43,238 nucleotides of DNA from Verrucomicrobiales bacterium (lineage in GTDB: Bacteria > Verrucomicrobiota > Verrucomicrobiia > Verrucomicrobiales > DEV007): NCBI GenBank assembly GCA_002726915.1, contig PBSY01000026.1, positions 1 to 43,238 of the forward strand, written 5' to 3'. Made by a program: the position numbers and the translations under genes. Positions 8,193-16,695 of this stretch are shown here, piece by piece. Within the stretch, counting starts at the first letter, position 1, and every line of letters starts with the position of its first letter. Under the pieces are notes generated by a model that ran no database searches, was not told the origin of the DNA, and was given only the letters and a program-made list of their open reading frames with translations.

Positions 8193-11100
8193 ATGAAGCC
8201 AATCGCACCCACTCTTCGCAGAAGCCTTAAAACCAAGGCTCTGATTCTGGCGGCCCTTCTACCTGGGCTCTCCACTTTTCCCGTGCCCCTCAAGGCCAAT
8301 CCTGTTGGTCCAAATGTGGTAGCCGGCGGCGCTAATTTCCAGGGGCTTGGGACGGCCAACCTGAATATTAATCAGAGCAGTCAGACGGCAATTATTAACT
8401 GGCAAGGTTTTTCAATTTCGCCGGGAGAGGTGACGACATTTAACCAACCGGGAGCAAACTCGGTGGCACTGAATCGGGTTGTGAGTGGTGATCCATCTGC
8501 TATTTACGGAACACTGAACGCCAACGGTTCTATTCTGGTGGTCAACCCAAACGGGATCGTAGTAGGGCCTAACGGTGTTGTCGATGTCGCAGGGATGTTG
8601 GCAATGTCGACTCTTAACGTCGACGACGGTGATTTCCTCAATGGTGGTTCCAATCGCTTTCAGGGAAGCGCAGGGACCGGCATCGAAAACTACGGAGCGG
8701 TCAGCAGTTCCAGCGGTGATGTGGTTTTTCTGGGTAACTTCCTTCAGAATGCTGGATCAGTAAGCGCACCGGATGGTACGGTGGCCTTTGGGTCCGGTGG
8801 CGACATACTGGTGGAGCAGGGCATCTCAGGGGCAAGTATTTCGGTTCAAGGCGCTGCTCCTGGTGGTGCAGTGGGCATCAGTAATTCGGGCGCAGTCGAT
8901 GCGGTGGCAGTGGAATTTGAAACGACTGGTAATGCCTACGGCCTTGCTATTCAAAATACGGGGATCGTTCGTGCGACAGGCGCTAGCGTTCGCGGTGGTC
9001 GCGTCATGTTGAGCGCTGGTGGCCAGGGGGCCATCATGAACACCGGCACGATCAGTGCGCGTAATCAGAACGGAAGTGGTGGACAGATTGATGTCTATGG
9101 AGGGTCCGTCCTTCTGGAGGCTGGTGCTCTCGATGCCGCCGGCATCAATGGTCAAGTGGGTGGTGATGTTAGGGTAAATGCCAACAACGTTGTCGTTGGT
9201 GATGAAGCCAATGTCGACGTGAGTGGCTCGGTCGGGGGAACTGCATCTCTTATTGCAGCCTCAGCAGCCGCGATTTCAGGGACGGTTAATGCTTCCGGAT
9301 CCGTCGGTAACGGAGGGGCGGTTGATGTGACTGGTGCCGGCGTTTCTGTCGATTCAACCTCAACGATCAACGCATCCGGCAAATTGGACGGCGGCGACGT
9401 AAGAATCGGAGGCGGCTTTCAAGGGAATGACGCTGGACTCGCGAACTCCGGCGTGACTGAGTTTTCCCAGGGTGCACTCGTCATTGCTGACGGCGAAGTA
9501 GGCAGCGCGGGCTCCGTCGTTGTCTGGTCGGATGGCGATACAACCTTCAACGGAGAGATTCGTGCCGAGGCTTATGGAGTCGGCAACGGAGGATTCGTGG
9601 AGGTTTCCGGGCGACGCAATCTCAAATTTGACGGTCTCGTTTCCACGCTCTCGGCCAGCGGAAGCTCTGGAACGCTACTGCTGGACCCGAGCGATGTCAC
9701 GATTGGATCAGACGTTGGTAAGAATGCTCTCCTGAACGCACTAGCCAATGGTAATGTCGTGATTCACACCAGTTCCGATGAAGCAGAGTCCGGGAATATC
9801 ATTGTCCAAAACGGTGGCGGTGACCTCTTCTATAACTCGGCAAACCACCTGAGCCTCTTTGCTCACGGCAACGTGATTGTTGACGATAATATCCAGAACG
9901 ATGGGGCAGGTAACATTAACATTTTTGCCGGCTGGGACGGCACTGGAGCTGACAGCTTTGCCTACGATCCCACCAATCCGACCGGATTAGGAGGAGAAAC
10001 GGACGGCGAGATCTCATTTACCATCCTGACTGACTCTGCCAACTTTGGCGATTATGGCAACGAAGGTGGTTCGGTTTTGCTCAATTCAGGGGCGTTTGGT
10101 GAGGTGGCTGTTGGGTCTGCTGGCGGCGAGACCAATGTGTTTGGCAGCGTGCTTCTTGCCAGCGCTGGCAATGGAGCAGACGAATTCACCCAGGTTGGTT
10201 ATTTCCGATTTAACGGAGCCAATACAGCGACCGGTGACATCAATGTGCGCGCCAAGTCTTTGATTAGTCTGACAGGCACAGGCGCGGCAGATGCCCACGT
10301 CATGATTGGTCACGGTGGAAGTAACAATGCCAATCAAGCCAATCGCATCGGCGACACGATCAAAGTGGATGGAGCTAATATTTCTGTTATCTCTGAGTCC
10401 GGTGGCATTTTGATGCGTGGTGGAGGTAACCGTAGTTTCAACCAGATTGGTCATGGCGGCATGGAGAGCTTTGGCGACCTATCCGGTGATGTGACCGTTG
10501 AGAGCCTGTTTTTGGATATGTTGGGCAGTTCTTCTGCGGCGAACCAAGAGTTCGCCGGAGTTCGTGTCGGTCACGGTGGCGTTCTTGAGATGATCGGAAC
10601 GTTCAGTGGTGATATTTCGGTGTTAGTTGACAATTACGTTCGAGGCGCTTCTGGACTCGAAAGCATCGGTGGTGGTGGCAGCTTTACAAACCCGGCCGGT
10701 AGCGAGGGTGACATCGTCCAAATTGGCCACGGCGGATATCGCAGTGGTGTTGTGGGCGCCTTCGAACACAACTGGACTAACAACGCAAATCTAGATCTCA
10801 ACGTTGGTTCACTCACGACTGTCTACAACGCTAGCGGAAACGCGACGGTTGCTGGAGGGGGCGTGACTCGCGACTTGAACGGCTCCGAGGATGGTCGCGC
10901 GGTTGCTTCGGATTTGGCTGGCCATTCCGGAGCAATTCACGTGGAAGCTCGCGTGGGTGACGTCACTCTCACGCCTGGAATTCGAGGTCGAGGCTTTGCT
11001 CAAATTGGGCATGGCGGGTATAACGCTCACGGTAACCACAGCGTAGCGATGGTCAGTGATGGAGCCCAGACGACTGCGACTTTACAGGATGGTATCACCG

Positions 11101-14015
11101 TTATCGCGGGAACCAGTATCAGCATGGAGCGTGGCACGCACCCTACAGCTATTGGAGTGGCGGATCGTAGCTACGGTCAAATCGGTCTTGGCGGCTGGGG
11201 AGCAGCGGGACGATACAGCGGTGACATTAACGTCACCGCAGGGACTTTCTTCGTCATGGAGGCTGGCGAAGGTGAGGAGGCCTACCGTCAAGTTGGGCAT
11301 GGAGGGGCTAACCAGGTTAGGACTAATCGACCTAATTTCGCGCAGAACTCAAGCGCCCTTTCGCCCGATAACGGCCATGCCACTCTTTCGGGTGACATCT
11401 CAATCACCGCTGGCGAAAATATCGAAGCCTACGCTGGCAGCCGCGATGCCCGATCCTACGCGATGATCGGCCACGGTGGCTACAACCGCACTGCCGATTA
11501 CCGCCTTGATAATACAGTGGTAGCGGAAACCGAATGGGGACACCATGGCAACATTGATTTGGATGCTGGTGGAAGCGTCATCGTTAAGGCAAAACCTCGC
11601 GACGGCGCTGTCCGCGCCACGTTTCCAAACAACCAGAACTGGGCCCGTATTGGGCATGGTGGCTACGAGTCCAAGGGTGACCACTGGGGAGACGTTACGA
11701 TAAGTGCCCTGGAGGGTGATGTGATTGCGCACGCTGGTTTGGGTGGCTATGAGGAATACAATGTCAACGCTCATAACTACAACGGCGCCCAGACCGGGGC
11801 ACAGAACTTTGTCCAAATTGGTCACGGCGGCCTACTTACCGGGCTCTTCCGAGTGGGAGACACTCGCACCAACAACGGGAGTAGGCGTTTCCTTGATAAC
11901 GGTAACCGCGGCCAGAACGGTATCGGGAACGTTGCTAACACGAGCTCCGACATTACGATCACGGCCGGAGGGAATTTTGAACTATTTGCCGTCCAGGAAA
12001 TCGGGGATCTCGCTTTCTTCCAGACGACTCAAAATGAGAATACTCTCTCTGCTGCCAATACAACCGTGGTTCGTGATCCAAACGTAAGGGCGCAGCAGAA
12101 CTGGGCTCACGTGGGCCATGGCGGTCTCGGCGACGCAAACGCAAGTCGCACGATTAATCGCACCGCAACGACCGTCGGTGACATTTCGATCACGACTGGA
12201 GGCACTGTGCAAGTTGAAGGTAGTCAACTCCCCCAAATTGATGTGGTCACTTTGGAAGGGAGCAACGGTGAAATCTCTTCGAAGGATGCGGCCCCAACTG
12301 GCGTCGACTACCTAGAGCAGAACTGGGCCCAGATTGGACATGGTGGTCACAATTACGAGACCGGTTATACCGGTGATGTTTTCGTTAATGCAGGTGGGGA
12401 TGTTGATATTCAGGGTGGACTCGCTGAGTTCGACTGGGCGAGGGTCGGTCATGGAGGGTTTCAAGCCGGGGTGAATATCAATGGCTCCAGTGCGACCGTG
12501 CCTTTCAGTGGATCGGTGACTGTGCTTTCGGGAGGCAATCTCAGTTTGATGGGTGGTTTTGGTAATAACATCGAGGCCAACCCGGCCGACCAGCAGTTCC
12601 AGTGGGCTCAGATTGGCCACGGTGCCTTGGGTCGGGATGCTAATATCACCGGCAATATTACCGTTGCTGCCTCCAATGACCTCCGAGTCGAGAGTGGTTT
12701 CGGTGACGGCAGCAGTCTGTTAGTGGGCGAACGGGGCCTCGCTGCCAATATTTCTTTTGGAGGTTACACTGGCGCGAAGGCGGGTGAAAATGCCGCTATG
12801 AGAGACGCTTACGCTCATATCGGACATGGTGGCATGGGACAGGGCGGTGGCCTCAATGGCGTTAATGGAGCAACCAACGGAAATTTCACGGGCGACATTG
12901 ATGTCACGGCTGGAAATGACATCTTCCTAAAGGATAACAGCTCTATGCTGATTGGACCTCTCGATACGTCCGCTCGCAACTGGGCCAAGATTGGTCACGG
13001 TGACACGAATAGCCGTGAGCGTAACGCCTCAGCCTTAGCGACTCGAAGTAAAAGTGGGGGCATCTGGAATGGCGATATTTACGTGAAGGCCGGGCGAGAT
13101 ATCACAAGCATCGGCGGGGCGATTGGTCACGCTGATCCCACGAATAATGATGGAGTGACCAACAACCTTGATGGGATCACACGTTCTTTGAACGGGGAGA
13201 CCTTCATTGCAGTTGGGCGAGCCACTGCTGAAGCAGGGGCTGGTGTTCTCACCCTTGCAGAAAATCCTGACGCCGAGGGAGATCCCAGGAATAGAGCGGT
13301 TGGCCGCATCACTTCCTCTTTCCTCGGTCTGGGTTCGGGTCAGACGCGCATCTATACCACCAATGCAGACGGGAATCAGATAAGTGAAGGGAGTTCTATC
13401 AACGGGTCTGCTTACACTCGCACTCCGGCACCCGGTAGCGGACGGAACGACGAAAACCTAGGAACTGAATTCGTTATGGCTACTGGCGCGTTTGGTGAGC
13501 CGACCGGGTTATTTACTCCTCAGGGAGACTACCCCTCCAATAGTTTTGGCGCTTACAATTTGTATTTCTTTGATCCCGCCAATCCACCAATTCCCCCGGA
13601 GCCACCAGTACCGCCGACTTTTCTCACTCCAACTGAGCAGCTTTTCTTCAATAACCTGTTGAACTTAGGCGTTGCCGGAGAGCGTGATCAGGATGGTGAG
13701 CGCTACGTTTACTACACCGATGCCTACGGCAGTCTCTACATTGTTGGCGTCGGATTGGAGGAAGTCATCTACGAAGATAGCGAGCGTTATTACTACACTT
13801 TCGCTGAGGACGCTCTCGACGCTATGGTTGGTAATAATCCTTTCAGCTTGGAGGTTATTGAGCGCGAAGAGGCAGAAGAGTTGCTTCGAAGAAAGCGCGC
13901 CGCTTCGCCTTCCTTCGGCGGAGTCACTGTTTACACTTACCATCCTGACACAAATCGCTACTCCAGTCTGCGAGTCTTTGGCGTTCCTCAGGCAACCGTT
14001 GGTATCATCGATTAG
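8193..14015 (+). CDS. Filamentous-haemagglutinin-type secreted protein with GHGG repeats
   Basis: A 1940-residue exported protein. Residues 1-36 are a long signal sequence (basic N-region, then ALILAALLPGLSTFPV, cleavage after LKA). Residues 37-180 are the Haemagg_act/TPS domain typical of two-partner secretion: SSQTAIINWQGFSI, FNQPGANSVALNRV and VVNPNGIVVGPNG. Residues 180-500 are Gly/Ala/Asn/Ser-rich beta-helix sequence. From 705 to 1648 a motif (N)WAxI/V-G-H-G-G occurs 17 times (residues 705, 752, 792, 844, 938, 997, 1034, 1092, 1153, 1209, 1307, 1381, 1418, 1474, 1543, 1600, 1644), usually followed by (S/T)GDIxV. A proline-rich linker near 1797 leads to a tyrosine-rich C-terminal domain. 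No TpsB/FhaC pore gene is in the window. It probably forms a surface beta-helical fibre; the ligand is unknown. Confidence 0.9.
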   Translation: MKPIAPTLRRSLKTKALILAALLPGLSTFPVPLKANPVGPNVVAGGANFQGLGTANLNINQSSQTAIINWQGFSISPGEVTTFNQPGANSVALNRVVSGDPSAIYGTLNANGSILVVNPNGIVVGPNGVVDVAGMLAMSTLNVDDGDFLNGGSNRFQGSAGTGIENYGAVSSSSGDVVFLGNFLQNAGSVSAPDGTVAFGSGGDILVEQGISGASISVQGAAPGGAVGISNSGAVDAVAVEFETTGNAYGLAIQNTGIVRATGASVRGGRVMLSAGGQGAIMNTGTISARNQNGSGGQIDVYGGSVLLEAGALDAAGINGQVGGDVRVNANNVVVGDEANVDVSGSVGGTASLIAASAAAISGTVNASGSVGNGGAVDVTGAGVSVDSTSTINASGKLDGGDVRIGGGFQGNDAGLANSGVTEFSQGALVIADGEVGSAGSVVVWSDGDTTFNGEIRAEAYGVGNGGFVEVSGRRNLKFDGLVSTLSASGSSGTLLLDPSDVTIGSDVGKNALLNALANGNVVIHTSSDEAESGNIIVQNGGGDLFYNSANHLSLFAHGNVIVDDNIQNDGAGNINIFAGWDGTGADSFAYDPTNPTGLGGETDGEISFTILTDSANFGDYGNEGGSVLLNSGAFGEVAVGSAGGETNVFGSVLLASAGNGADEFTQVGYFRFNGANTATGDINVRAKSLISLTGTGAADAHVMIGHGGSNNANQANRIGDTIKVDGANISVISESGGILMRGGGNRSFNQIGHGGMESFGDLSGDVTVESLFLDMLGSSSAANQEFAGVRVGHGGVLEMIGTFSGDISVLVDNYVRGASGLESIGGGGSFTNPAGSEGDIVQIGHGGYRSGVVGAFEHNWTNNANLDLNVGSLTTVYNASGNATVAGGGVTRDLNGSEDGRAVASDLAGHSGAIHVEARVGDVTLTPGIRGRGFAQIGHGGYNAHGNHSVAMVSDGAQTTATLQDGITVIAGTSISMERGTHPTAIGVADRSYGQIGLGGWGAAGRYSGDINVTAGTFFVMEAGEGEEAYRQVGHGGANQVRTNRPNFAQNSSALSPDNGHATLSGDISITAGENIEAYAGSRDARSYAMIGHGGYNRTADYRLDNTVVAETEWGHHGNIDLDAGGSVIVKAKPRDGAVRATFPNNQNWARIGHGGYESKGDHWGDVTISALEGDVIAHAGLGGYEEYNVNAHNYNGAQTGAQNFVQIGHGGLLTGLFRVGDTRTNNGSRRFLDNGNRGQNGIGNVANTSSDITITAGGNFELFAVQEIGDLAFFQTTQNENTLSAANTTVVRDPNVRAQQNWAHVGHGGLGDANASRTINRTATTVGDISITTGGTVQVEGSQLPQIDVVTLEGSNGEISSKDAAPTGVDYLEQNWAQIGHGGHNYETGYTGDVFVNAGGDVDIQGGLAEFDWARVGHGGFQAGVNINGSSATVPFSGSVTVLSGGNLSLMGGFGNNIEANPADQQFQWAQIGHGALGRDANITGNITVAASNDLRVESGFGDGSSLLVGERGLAANISFGGYTGAKAGENAAMRDAYAHIGHGGMGQGGGLNGVNGATNGNFTGDIDVTAGNDIFLKDNSSMLIGPLDTSARNWAKIGHGDTNSRERNASALATRSKSGGIWNGDIYVKAGRDITSIGGAIGHADPTNNDGVTNNLDGITRSLNGETFIAVGRATAEAGAGVLTLAENPDAEGDPRNRAVGRITSSFLGLGSGQTRIYTTNADGNQISEGSSINGSAYTRTPAPGSGRNDENLGTEFVMATGAFGEPTGLFTPQGDYPSNSFGAYNLYFFDPANPPIPPEPPVPPTFLTPTEQLFFNNLLNLGVAGERDQDGERYVYYTDAYGSLYIVGVGLEEVIYEDSERYYYTFAEDALDAMVGNNPFSLEVIEREEAEELLRRKRAASPSFGGVTVYTYHPDTNRYSSLRVFGVPQATVGIID
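10305..13136 (+). repeat. Intragenic GHGG repeat array in the adhesin gene
   Basis: Seventeen copies of a codon block for I/V-G-H-G-G or a close variant lie in one frame, at 10305, 10446, 10566, 10722, 11004, 11181, 11292, 11466, 11649, 11817, 12111, 12333, 12444, 12612, 12819, 12990 and 13122. Spacing varies from 37 to 98 codons. The synonymous codons differ between copies (GGTCACGGT, GGTCATGGC, GGGCATGGA and others), so this is an old, selected protein repeat rather than a recent DNA duplication. Three copies depart from the motif: IGLGG, IGHGD and IGHAD. Confidence 0.9.
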
Positions 14016-14084
14016 TCCGAAGGATTCCAGTGCACTAGTAATATAGGATTTAAATCTCAAACATTCGATTTCTGATCAAACGAT

Positions 14085-14546
14085 ATGGAACAATTAATTC
14101 GTAGCTTTTCCCGCGGTACGCTTTTTGCGGCAACGGTCCTAGTGGCGGGTATGATCGTGGGCAGTCCCACTAATGGCGCCTGCACTGATCATCTTGACAC
14201 GAGCATTCTAGCTCCTTTGCCGGACCTCAGAACTCCGGATCAGGTGGGCTGGATCGAGCGGTTGAGGAATCGTCGCTTGGTCCAGACGAAAATTCGCGCC
14301 GCGAAAGTCGAGGCACGTCTAAAAGCGATTGAGCAAAAGGGCCGCGCAACGGTGAATCGCCCCGCGCAAGACCCATCGACTGCCGCTGCCGTGGTGGAGT
14401 CTCAAGCAGGTTCTTCACCTGCAATCACAGGTGCGGCACCTCAAACTATCGATGGCAAAGCTCTTAAACCGTTCAACCGAGGATCAAAGTTTTACCAGGA
14501 CGGATTCCTTGTTTTTCGGGGCAAAGCTGGCCTGCGAGGCCGTTAA
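14085..14546 (+). CDS. Small secreted protein of unknown function downstream of the adhesin
   Basis: The 153-residue product is not recognised. Residues 1-32 form a signal peptide (FSRGTLFAATVLVAGMIVG, cleavage after NGA). The mature part has a basic, probably helical stretch (about 58-88, rich in R/K/A/E), then a Pro/Ala/Ser/Thr-rich linker (about 92-125), and ends with a glycine-arginine tail. A single cysteine follows the likely cleavage site, but the preceding residues do not form a good lipobox. It lies 69 bp after the adhesin on the same strand and ahead of the only strong terminator there, so the two probably share a transcript. It may be a periplasmic or cell-wall helper of the adhesin; that is inference from position alone. 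Confidence 0.7.
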   Translation: MEQLIRSFSRGTLFAATVLVAGMIVGSPTNGACTDHLDTSILAPLPDLRTPDQVGWIERLRNRRLVQTKIRAAKVEARLKAIEQKGRATVNRPAQDPSTAAAVVESQAGSSPAITGAAPQTIDGKALKPFNRGSKFYQDGFLVFRGKAGLRGR

Positions 14547-14568
14547 TTCTCTTTAAGGAAAATCTTTG

Positions 14569-14602
14569 AAAAGCCGACGCCTCTGTGAGGGTCGGCTTTT
14601 TT
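14569..14602 (+). terminator. Rho-independent terminator after the adhesin operon
   Basis: AAAAGCCGAC (14569-14578) pairs perfectly with GTCGGCTTTT (14591-14600), giving a 10-bp stem with a 12-base loop and a run of six T residues at the end. It sits 23 bp after the small secreted protein and ends the plus-strand unit. Confidence 0.92.
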
Positions 14603-14603
14603 G

Positions 14604-14638
14604 TGGCCAGCTCGGTTCTGGCCAGCTCGGTTCTGGCC
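14604..14638. repeat. 15-bp tandem duplication
   Basis: The unit TGGCCAGCTCGGTTC occurs twice head to tail (14604-14618, 14619-14633), followed by a partial third copy (TGGCC). It follows the terminator, lies in a gene-free stretch (14603-14797), and has no evident role. Confidence 0.8.
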
Positions 14639-14797
14639 GGCCGCGCGCGAAGTCTCTTAAGATGCCGCCTTAGCAGCTATTTCTAGATCTGACAGGGGCC
14701 CACTGGAGCGCGAGTAATACCAATGGCTCTAACGAGTCCTTTAAAAGAAGAAAGCGGCGGAGACATCCCATTGTAATGAGAGCGCTGATCTATTAAT

Positions 14798-14826
14798 AAA
14801 AAAGACTCTCCCTTTCGGAAGAGTCT
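14798..14826 (-). terminator. Rho-independent terminator of the HTH-receiver regulator
   Basis: Read on the minus strand, AGACTCTTCC pairs with GGGAGAGTCT around a GAAA tetraloop and is followed by six T residues (14798-14803 on the plus strand). It starts about 42 bp past the regulator's stop codon. The stem has one T-G wobble. Confidence 0.88.
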
Positions 14827-14868
14827 CTCTTAAATCTTAATGTTTGAACAAATTGGGTAATCGTAAAA

Positions 14869-15429
14869 TCAACCAGCCTCGGTGCCTTTATGCCCGAGGA
14901 TTTTCACGGTGCGATTGAGTTGGTCGTATTCAATCGGCTTCTTGATCACGGTGACAGGACCGCTCGCGAGAATCTTGGTCAGGATCTCACTGTCAGGGTA
15001 GCCGGTAATGATCACGATCGGAAGGTCTGGATTGAGGTCTTTCAATTTTTCGTAAAGTTCATCTCCAGGTATGTCGGGAAGTTTGAGGTCGAGAAACACG
15101 AGATCGAAACGCTGCTTTTCAGCATAGCTGAGTGCCTCTGCACCTGTCCCAACAACAATTCGTCCGAAGCCGGCTTTTTTGAGAAACTGCTTGAACAGGG
15201 TCTGCAGGGCTGGGTCGTCGTCGACAACGAGCACTGTGGGCTGACCGCCTTCGTCCGTCTTGAGAATGTCTCGGTCCAGCAGGCTGCGCTTTATTCGCCA
15301 GCGGCCACCTATTTGGATCGCTGGAAGTTGGCCGCGCTGGACAAGGTAGTAAACTGTTGGGAGAGGAATGCGCAGATACGCTGCGGTTTCCTTAACAGTC
15401 ATGAGTTCGGGTGGTTCTTCGTCTGCCAT
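14869..15429 (-). CDS. Response regulator: N-terminal excisionase-type HTH plus receiver domain
   Basis: The protein is 186 residues from the ATG at 15429; the longer frame adds a hydrophobic leader unlikely for a regulator. Residues 9-57 are a MerR/excisionase-like HTH_17 domain (LMTVKETAAYLRIPLPTVYY, then the GGRWRIKRSLLDRDI wing). Residues 64-180 are a CheY-like receiver with the acidic pocket D70-D72, phospho-acceptor D114 (FLDLKLPD), T142 (IITGYP) and K164 (KKP). All phosphorylation residues are present. The domain order is the reverse of most DNA-binding response regulators. No histidine kinase is adjacent, so it is an orphan in this window. It ends in a good terminator and is divergent from uppP; the target genes are unknown. 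Confidence 0.88.
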   Translation of the reverse strand: MADEEPPELMTVKETAAYLRIPLPTVYYLVQRGQLPAIQIGGRWRIKRSLLDRDILKTDEGGQPTVLVVDDDPALQTLFKQFLKKAGFGRIVVGTGAEALSYAEKQRFDLVFLDLKLPDIPGDELYEKLKDLNPDLPIVIITGYPDSEILTKILASGPVTVIKKPIEYDQLNRTVKILGHKGTEAG

Positions 15430-15634
15430 AGTCTTCAGTCGAGTTTCGTGTTTGGTGCCGGAAGTTGCTGCTCTAGATCCTTGTGTAAGGAAGATAAAAA
15501 CCACAATTCCAGTATATAGCGGCACCGGATCTAATAATTGTGGCCAGTTTCAGTATGATGACAAGTGATAAATGAGAAATAGTTTCAATTTTGAGAGTCT
15601 TTGGTGAGAGTTTGCAGGAATAAAGGAGTTAGAA

Positions 15635-15715
15635 ATGACCATAAACACGCGAAAGCATGAAATTTCCCGTAGTGCTCCGCCTCGCCGTAAGTGGCACAAT
15701 CTCAATGATGGTTAA
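15635..15715 (+). CDS. Possible 26-residue basic peptide
   Basis: A short frame with an unusually good ribosome site for this window: AAAGGAG at 15622-15628, six bases from the ATG. The product begins MTINTRKHEISRSA and ends PPRRKWHNLNDG; it has seven Arg/Lys residues and no hydrophobic segment. It lies in the 396-bp gap between the divergent HTH-receiver regulator and uppP. It might be a small protein or a leader peptide for uppP (stop codon 110 bp upstream of it). The frame is too short to judge by codon use, so the call rests on the ribosome site. Confidence 0.4.
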   Translation: MTINTRKHEISRSAPPRRKWHNLNDG

Positions 15716-15762
15716 GAATTTTTACAAGTGCCTGGGGTAGTGCAGAGTCTCACAAATAGTGT

Positions 15763-15783
15763 GTTTTGATAGCCTATCAAAAC
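15763..15783. promoter_or_regulatory. Perfect 10-1-10 inverted repeat upstream of uppP
   Basis: GTTTTGATAG, one C, then CTATCAAAAC. This 21-bp exact palindrome lies 42 bp before the uppP start. A dimeric transcription factor could bind it; as RNA the one-base spacer would leave only a tight hairpin. TATATT at 15802-15807 may be the -10 of the uppP promoter, which would place the palindrome over or just above the -35 region. No second copy was noticed in the window. Confidence 0.5.
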
Positions 15784-15825
15784 CGCAGGAATGATCTCTG
15801 GTATATTCATCGTTGTGGACTATAA

Positions 15826-16635
15826 ATGCGCATGAGTCTTCTTGAAGCCATGATCTTGGGGCTGATTCAAGGGCTGACTGAGTTCCTTCCGGTTTCTTCC
15901 TCAGGGCACCTAGTATTGTCCCAGAATCTGCTTGGGGTATCAGATCAGGGTGTGACCTTCGAGGTGATGGTCCATTTTGGGACGCTCCTCTCCGTGGTAA
16001 TCTATTTTTGGAGAACTCTCTGGAACATGCTGTTAAGCATTCTGCCTCCGTTTCGTGAGGAACTCGCCCGCGAGCGCAAAATGATAGTCCTGCTCGTTCT
16101 GGCGAGCATACCTGCCGCCATCGTGGGGTTTTCTCCGTTGAAAGGCGTATTTGAGGGGACTTACGAGAGTCCCTCGGTTGTGGGACTGCTGCTCATGGTC
16201 ACCGGTGGGATTCTCTTTCTTCCGCGGTTGATCACCAAACGACAGAAAGAGAGGGGTGATGTGGGCTTTAAGTCGGCTCTCATGATGGGAATCGGCCAAG
16301 CGTTCGCTATTTTACCCGGGGTTTCGCGATCCGGGTCGAGCATCGTTTCTGGTATGCTTGCGGGGGCCAAATCCTCGGCAGCCGCTGAATTTTCTTTCCT
16401 TATGGCAATTCCGGCAATTGCCGCCGCAGCCTTCCTTGAATTGGACCATTTGCCTAGGGAAAAAGACCTTTTGACCAATTATATGGCCGGGGCGGGAGTC
16501 GCTTTTGGATCGGGCCTAATTGCCATTTACACCGTTTTAGCCTCGATCCGAAGAGGAAAATTTGAGTATTTCGGCATCTACTGCCTTATTGCCGGAGCCA
16601 GCGCTTTTCTGTATTTTCAGTTTATCGCTACCTAA
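15826..16635 (+). CDS. uppP: Undecaprenyl-diphosphatase (BacA/UppP)
   Basis: A 269-residue membrane enzyme that removes a phosphate from undecaprenyl diphosphate to recycle the lipid carrier for peptidoglycan and other envelope polymers. Residues 13-29 contain the first motif (QGLTEFLPVSSSGHL, with Q15, E19 and H28), and 164-171 the second (PGVSRSGS). About eight hydrophobic helices cover the sequence, and the length matches the family. The start may be the ATG at 15826 or 15832; neither has a clear ribosome site. It stands between a divergent regulator and an M23 peptidase on the same strand, consistent with envelope maintenance. Confidence 0.97.
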   Translation: MRMSLLEAMILGLIQGLTEFLPVSSSGHLVLSQNLLGVSDQGVTFEVMVHFGTLLSVVIYFWRTLWNMLLSILPPFREELARERKMIVLLVLASIPAAIVGFSPLKGVFEGTYESPSVVGLLLMVTGGILFLPRLITKRQKERGDVGFKSALMMGIGQAFAILPGVSRSGSSIVSGMLAGAKSSAAAEFSFLMAIPAIAAAAFLELDHLPREKDLLTNYMAGAGVAFGSGLIAIYTVLASIRRGKFEYFGIYCLIAGASAFLYFQFIAT

Positions 16636-16695
16636 TTTACCCCGTGTTGAACCGTCTCAGAATGCGTTAAACCAATTTGGTGTCTTTTTACGATC

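Noticed and set aside
8189-8194. TATAAT as a promoter for the adhesin
   Set aside because: It overlaps the ATG at 8193, so transcription from it would start inside the gene.
10305-13136. GHGG array as a CRISPR or DNA-level tandem repeat
   Set aside because: Spacing is irregular and the DNA of copies differs at synonymous sites; the repeat exists only at protein level.
8826-13312. Many antisense and offset ORFs of 60-140 residues inside the adhesin gene
   Set aside because: They arise because the gene is GC-balanced, repetitive and poor in stops on the other strand; none has a domain or ribosome site.
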